Origin: JAVBPP01 sp031549535 | Lineage (GTDB): Bacteria > Bacillota > Clostridia > Oscillospirales > Acutalibacteraceae | DNA length: 8,864 nt | Assembly: GCA_031549535.1 (NCBI GenBank) | Contig: JAVBPP010000122.1 | Span: 1 to 8,864 of the forward strand | Direction: 5' to 3' | Shown: piece by piece, positions 6,576 through 8,864 of the stretch | Layout of the letters: every line of letters starts with the position of its first letter | How positions within the stretch are numbered: the stretch's first letter is position 1 | The notes under the pieces: model-generated | Seen by the model: only the letters and a program-made list of their open reading frames with translations | What the model was told of the DNA's origin: nothing | Databases searched by the model: none | Made by a program: the position numbers and the translations under genes

Positions 6576-7166
6576 TCACTCCCCCTCTGCAATGGATTCC
6601 ATGGACAGTTGTTCAAACGGCTGCTTTTCCGGAGCCTGCTCCTCCTGCGGGTCGGCGGGCAAATCCGGCAAATCCGCAAGTGATTCCAAACAGAAACATT
6701 TTAAAAACTCCGTAGTGGTGCCATAAACCAGCGGGCGACCCGGCAAATCCAACCTGCCTTTTTCTTCCACCAGACCCTTTTGGCAAAGAGTTGCCACCAC
6801 GCCGGAGCAGTCCACGCCGCGCACCTGCTCAATATAGGCCTTTGTCACTGGCTGGTTATAGGCAACCACCGCCAGCACCTCGAACGCTGCGGGCGAAAGC
6901 GGCTGATTGCGTTTGACCTCTAGCACTTTTTGAATATCCTGCGCGTACTCTTTTTTGCTGCACAGCTGATAGCTATCGCCAAGGCGCAGCAGACAAATAC
7001 CGCGCTCGCTGCCCGCGAGCTGCTCCTGCAGAGCCTGCAGGCCGGCCTCCACATAGCTGCGGCTGACGAAGATGGCGTCCGATATTCTGCCTGCATCCAG
7101 GGGTTCCCCGGCGGAAAACAGGATCGCCTCCAACTGAGCCACAAGGGATTCATCCTCCAAATTCAT
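6576..7166 (-). CDS. scpB: Segregation and condensation protein B
   Basis: A kleisin-binding (Kite) subunit of the Smc-ScpA-ScpB condensin that organises and separates sister chromosomes on the nucleoid. It has 196 residues, normal for the family, with two winged-helix domains: the first about 7-75 (Q-L-E-A-I-L-F-S-A-G-E-P-L-D at 11-24 is diagnostic), the second about 88-155 (L-S-P-A-A-F-E-V-L-A-V-V-A-Y-N-Q-P-V-T followed by I-E-Q-V-R-G-V-D-C). The tail from about 165 is acidic and Pro/Gln-rich, as is common. ATG start with GGGGAGG 6 nt upstream. The start overlaps the scpA stop by 17 nt, consistent with coupled synthesis of two proteins of one complex. Confidence 0.96.
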   Translation of the reverse strand: MNLEDESLVAQLEAILFSAGEPLDAGRISDAIFVSRSYVEAGLQALQEQLAGSERGICLLRLGDSYQLCSKKEYAQDIQKVLEVKRNQPLSPAAFEVLAVVAYNQPVTKAYIEQVRGVDCSGVVATLCQKGLVEEKGRLDLPGRPLVYGTTTEFLKCFCLESLADLPDLPADPQEEQAPEKQPFEQLSMESIAEGE

Positions 7167-7881
7167 CGTTTACCTCCCCATCCTTCAGCAGAATAATTTG
7201 CGGGTCAAGCCCCTCCCCCTCCAGCGCAATGTGCTTTGCCTTTGCCAGCGAAAGCACCGCGAGGAAGGTGGCCACCATTTCCGAACGAGAGCCTGCCTTG
7301 CGGAACAGGGAGAGGAACGATTGCTTTCCCTTGCCGCGTAAGGCCGAGAGCACATAACTCACGCGGGAGGCGACGGAAACGATTTTATGCGCAATGATGC
7401 CGGAAAACGCCTCCACCGGCGGGGGCAGCCTGCGCTTTTTTTTGCCGACTGCTGCGAGATAGTGGGCATATAGCTCGCTTGGCTCGTGCAGCCTGCGATA
7501 GGTCATATCCACGGGAGCCGGCATGGGCTCACGGGAGTAATAACCAAAGCCCTGCGCCATTTCAGAAAGGGTGACGGCGATACGCTTGCAGTCCTGATAC
7601 TCCAGCAACTCCCCGCGCAGTTCCTGCGTGAGCTGCTCCATCTCCTCATGCACAGGTAACAGGGAAACGGTTTTAATATAAACAAGCCGCGCGGCCATCT
7701 CTAAAAACTCACTGGCGATTTCCAGGCTCTCCACCTGCGCATGCTTGATATAGTCCAGATACTGCTCCACCAACGTCATGATTGGAATATCCGTAATGCT
7801 CATTTTATGCTTGCTTACCAGGCTCAAAAGCAAATCCATCGGCCCTTCAAAGCTGTCAAGCTTATAGGTCAGTTTTTCCAT
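7150..7881 (-). CDS. scpA: Segregation and condensation protein A (kleisin)
   Basis: The kleisin bridge of the Smc-ScpA-ScpB complex: its N-terminal region contacts the Smc neck and its C-terminal winged helix the Smc cap. The 243-residue protein shows the N-terminal family signature F-E-G-P-M-D-L-L-L-S-L-V (11-22), then I-T-D-I-P-I, Y-L-D-Y-I and the helix A-S-E-F-L-E-M-A-A-R-L-V-Y-I-K (56-70). The C-terminal winged helix includes M-V-A-T-F-L-A-V-L-S-L-A-K (about 202-214). ATG start with AAAGGAAG about 7 nt upstream, overlapping the stop of the M50 protease gene 13 nt away. Length and domain order are normal. Confidence 0.96.
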   Translation of the reverse strand: MEKLTYKLDSFEGPMDLLLSLVSKHKMSITDIPIMTLVEQYLDYIKHAQVESLEIASEFLEMAARLVYIKTVSLLPVHEEMEQLTQELRGELLEYQDCKRIAVTLSEMAQGFGYYSREPMPAPVDMTYRRLHEPSELYAHYLAAVGKKKRRLPPPVEAFSGIIAHKIVSVASRVSYVLSALRGKGKQSFLSLFRKAGSRSEMVATFLAVLSLAKAKHIALEGEGLDPQIILLKDGEVNDEFGG

Positions 7882-7894
7882 ACGGCGCTTCCTT

Positions 7895-8575
7895 TCAGGA
7901 TATCAGGCGAAACGGCAGATAAACAATGTAATCCATGCCGCTGTAAATCAAATTGCTCAGATAAATGATGGGGCGGGACAGGGCCCCGGTAATCATTAAA
8001 AAGAACACTGCGTAACGAATATATTGCTCATACTGCATAATTTTAAAATATTGCTTATGCGGCAGAACCAAGCCCAGAACCCTTGAGCCGTCAAGCGGCG
8101 GAATTGGCAGCATGTTGAACACGGCAAGGGAAATGTTGATGGTGGCCGCGATTTGAAAGAATAACACCGCGATATACATGACGGAGGTGGTGTCCCCCGG
8201 CGTAACAAACAGGAATGTGATGTTCATGAAAATGATAAACAGAAACGCCATAATTAAGTTTGACACGGGACCTGCCGCGGCAGTGAGCCCCATTCCCTTT
8301 TTACTGTCCTTAAAGCGCATGGGATTGACCGGAACGGGCTTGGCGTAACCGAAACCAACCAACAGTATCATCAGCGAGCCAATCGGGTCCAAATGGCGCA
8401 GCGGGTTGAGCGTTAGCCTGCCCTGCAGGCGCGCCGTGTCGTCCCCCAGGCGTTCCGCCATCCAGGCATGCGCGTATTCATGAATCGGCAGCACACAAAA
8501 AATCACAAAAATGCGCACCAATAAACTAATCAACAGTGTGGTAGAAAAACCGTCTCTGAGCATATCCAGTAACAT
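7895..8575 (-). CDS. Site-2-type intramembrane zinc metalloprotease (peptidase M50)
   Basis: A compact 226-residue polytopic membrane protease of the YwhC/FtsH-independent S2P group. Zinc ligands are visible: H-E-Y-A-H (32-36) in the first core helix and the distal Asp162 in N-M-L-P-I-P-P-L-D-G (154-163). Between them are N-P-L-R-H-L-D-P-I-G (57-66) and A-A-G-P-V-S-N (100-106), both typical of short bacterial site-2 proteases without PDZ domains. Family members cut substrates inside the membrane, some in sporulation or stress signalling; the substrate here is unknown. I start at the ATG at 8575, which has AGGAGA close upstream and gives a normal N-terminus; the frame is open further up to 8671 but that would overlap prmC by 86 nt with no homology. 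It lies 10 nt after prmC and 13 nt before scpA. Confidence 0.92.
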   Translation of the reverse strand: MLLDMLRDGFSTTLLISLLVRIFVIFCVLPIHEYAHAWMAERLGDDTARLQGRLTLNPLRHLDPIGSLMILLVGFGYAKPVPVNPMRFKDSKKGMGLTAAAGPVSNLIMAFLFIIFMNITFLFVTPGDTTSVMYIAVLFFQIAATINISLAVFNMLPIPPLDGSRVLGLVLPHKQYFKIMQYEQYIRYAVFFLMITGALSRPIIYLSNLIYSGMDYIVYLPFRLIS

Positions 8576-8585
8576 CGTGTATCTC

Positions 8586-8864
8586 CTAATCGTTATTTTG
8601 ATAAACAAGAAAACGCTCCACGCCGCGAAAATCGGATTCCAGCCGCATTTTTCCGCCAAACAGCGCCGCAATGGCAGCTCCTTGCCCCTCGCCGCACTCT
8701 ACCGCAAGCACTCCGTCTTTTTGCAGCTGAGGCAGCCAGCGCTGCGCAAGGACGCGATAGAAGTCCAGCCCATCCGCTCCGCCGTCCAGGGCTGTGCGCG
8801 GTTCTTTTCGCACCTCCCGCTGCAGCCCCGCCAGTTCCCCTGCCGGGATATAGGGCGGGTTGGA
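8586..8864 (-). CDS. prmC: Release factor glutamine methyltransferase, 5' part missing
   Basis: The last 92 codons of prmC (hemK), running off the right edge in an open frame. PrmC methylates the glutamine of the GGQ motif in peptide release factors RF1 and RF2 using S-adenosylmethionine. The decisive motif is S-N-P-P-Y-I at the very edge (8847-8864), the substrate-glutamine-binding N-P-P-Y loop of this family. It is followed by R-E-V-R-K-E-P-R-T-A-L-D-G-G-A-D-G-L-D-F-Y-R, diagnostic for PrmC, and the terminal methyltransferase strands with E-C-G-E-G-Q (the family usually has E-I-G). A GTG at 8811-8813 is internal, not a start. The SAM-binding N-terminal half lies outside the window. Confidence 0.94.
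   Translation of the reverse strand, partial: SNPPYIPAGELAGLQREVRKEPRTALDGGADGLDFYRVLAQRWLPQLQKDGVLAVECGEGQGAAIAALFGGKMRLESDFRGVERFLVYQNND

Noticed and set aside
8576..8671. Longer N-terminus for the M50 protease
   Set aside because: It would overlap prmC deeply and add a stretch without family resemblance; the ATG at 8575 has a good ribosome binding site.

Overview
The window looks like a chromosomal piece of a spore-forming member of the Clostridia, probably Oscillospiraceae/Ruminococcaceae-like. The evidence is a sporulation protein of the GerW/YtfJ family, a DacF-type carboxypeptidase, a Firmicutes-style scpA-scpB pair, AGGAGG-type ribosome binding sites and a fairly GC-rich coding style. 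The taxon is inferred from gene content and order; nothing in the sequence names it. All eleven genes lie on the minus strand, so the biological order runs from right to left. No RNA gene, CRISPR array, insertion sequence or gene-free stretch longer than 300 bases was seen.

Right and centre (8864 down to about 1864) is one long run of tightly packed genes: the 3' part of prmC (release factor methyltransferase), a membrane-embedded site-2-type zinc protease, scpA, scpB, a DUF2953 (YtfI-like) membrane protein, ytfJ/gerW, dacF, an HSL-type alpha/beta hydrolase and a MelB-like sugar:cation symporter. Gaps are 1 to 69 nt, and scpA and scpB overlap by 17 nt. A strong intrinsic terminator (1864-1907) follows the transporter. 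The first part is a housekeeping, chromosome segregation and sporulation/cell-wall set; the hydrolase and transporter at its 3' end look like an added metabolic pair.

Left (about 1831 down to 1) is a separate, visibly AT-richer unit. A MerR-type promoter with a 19-bp spacer containing an inverted repeat drives a MerR regulator with a GyrI-like C-terminal ligand domain. The regulator overlaps by 8 nt an Fpg/Nei-like DNA glycosylase gene that runs off the left edge. This glycosylase-like protein has Ala where the catalytic N-terminal Pro is expected, and no zinc finger appears where the family normally has one. This two-gene unit is the most unusual part of the window.
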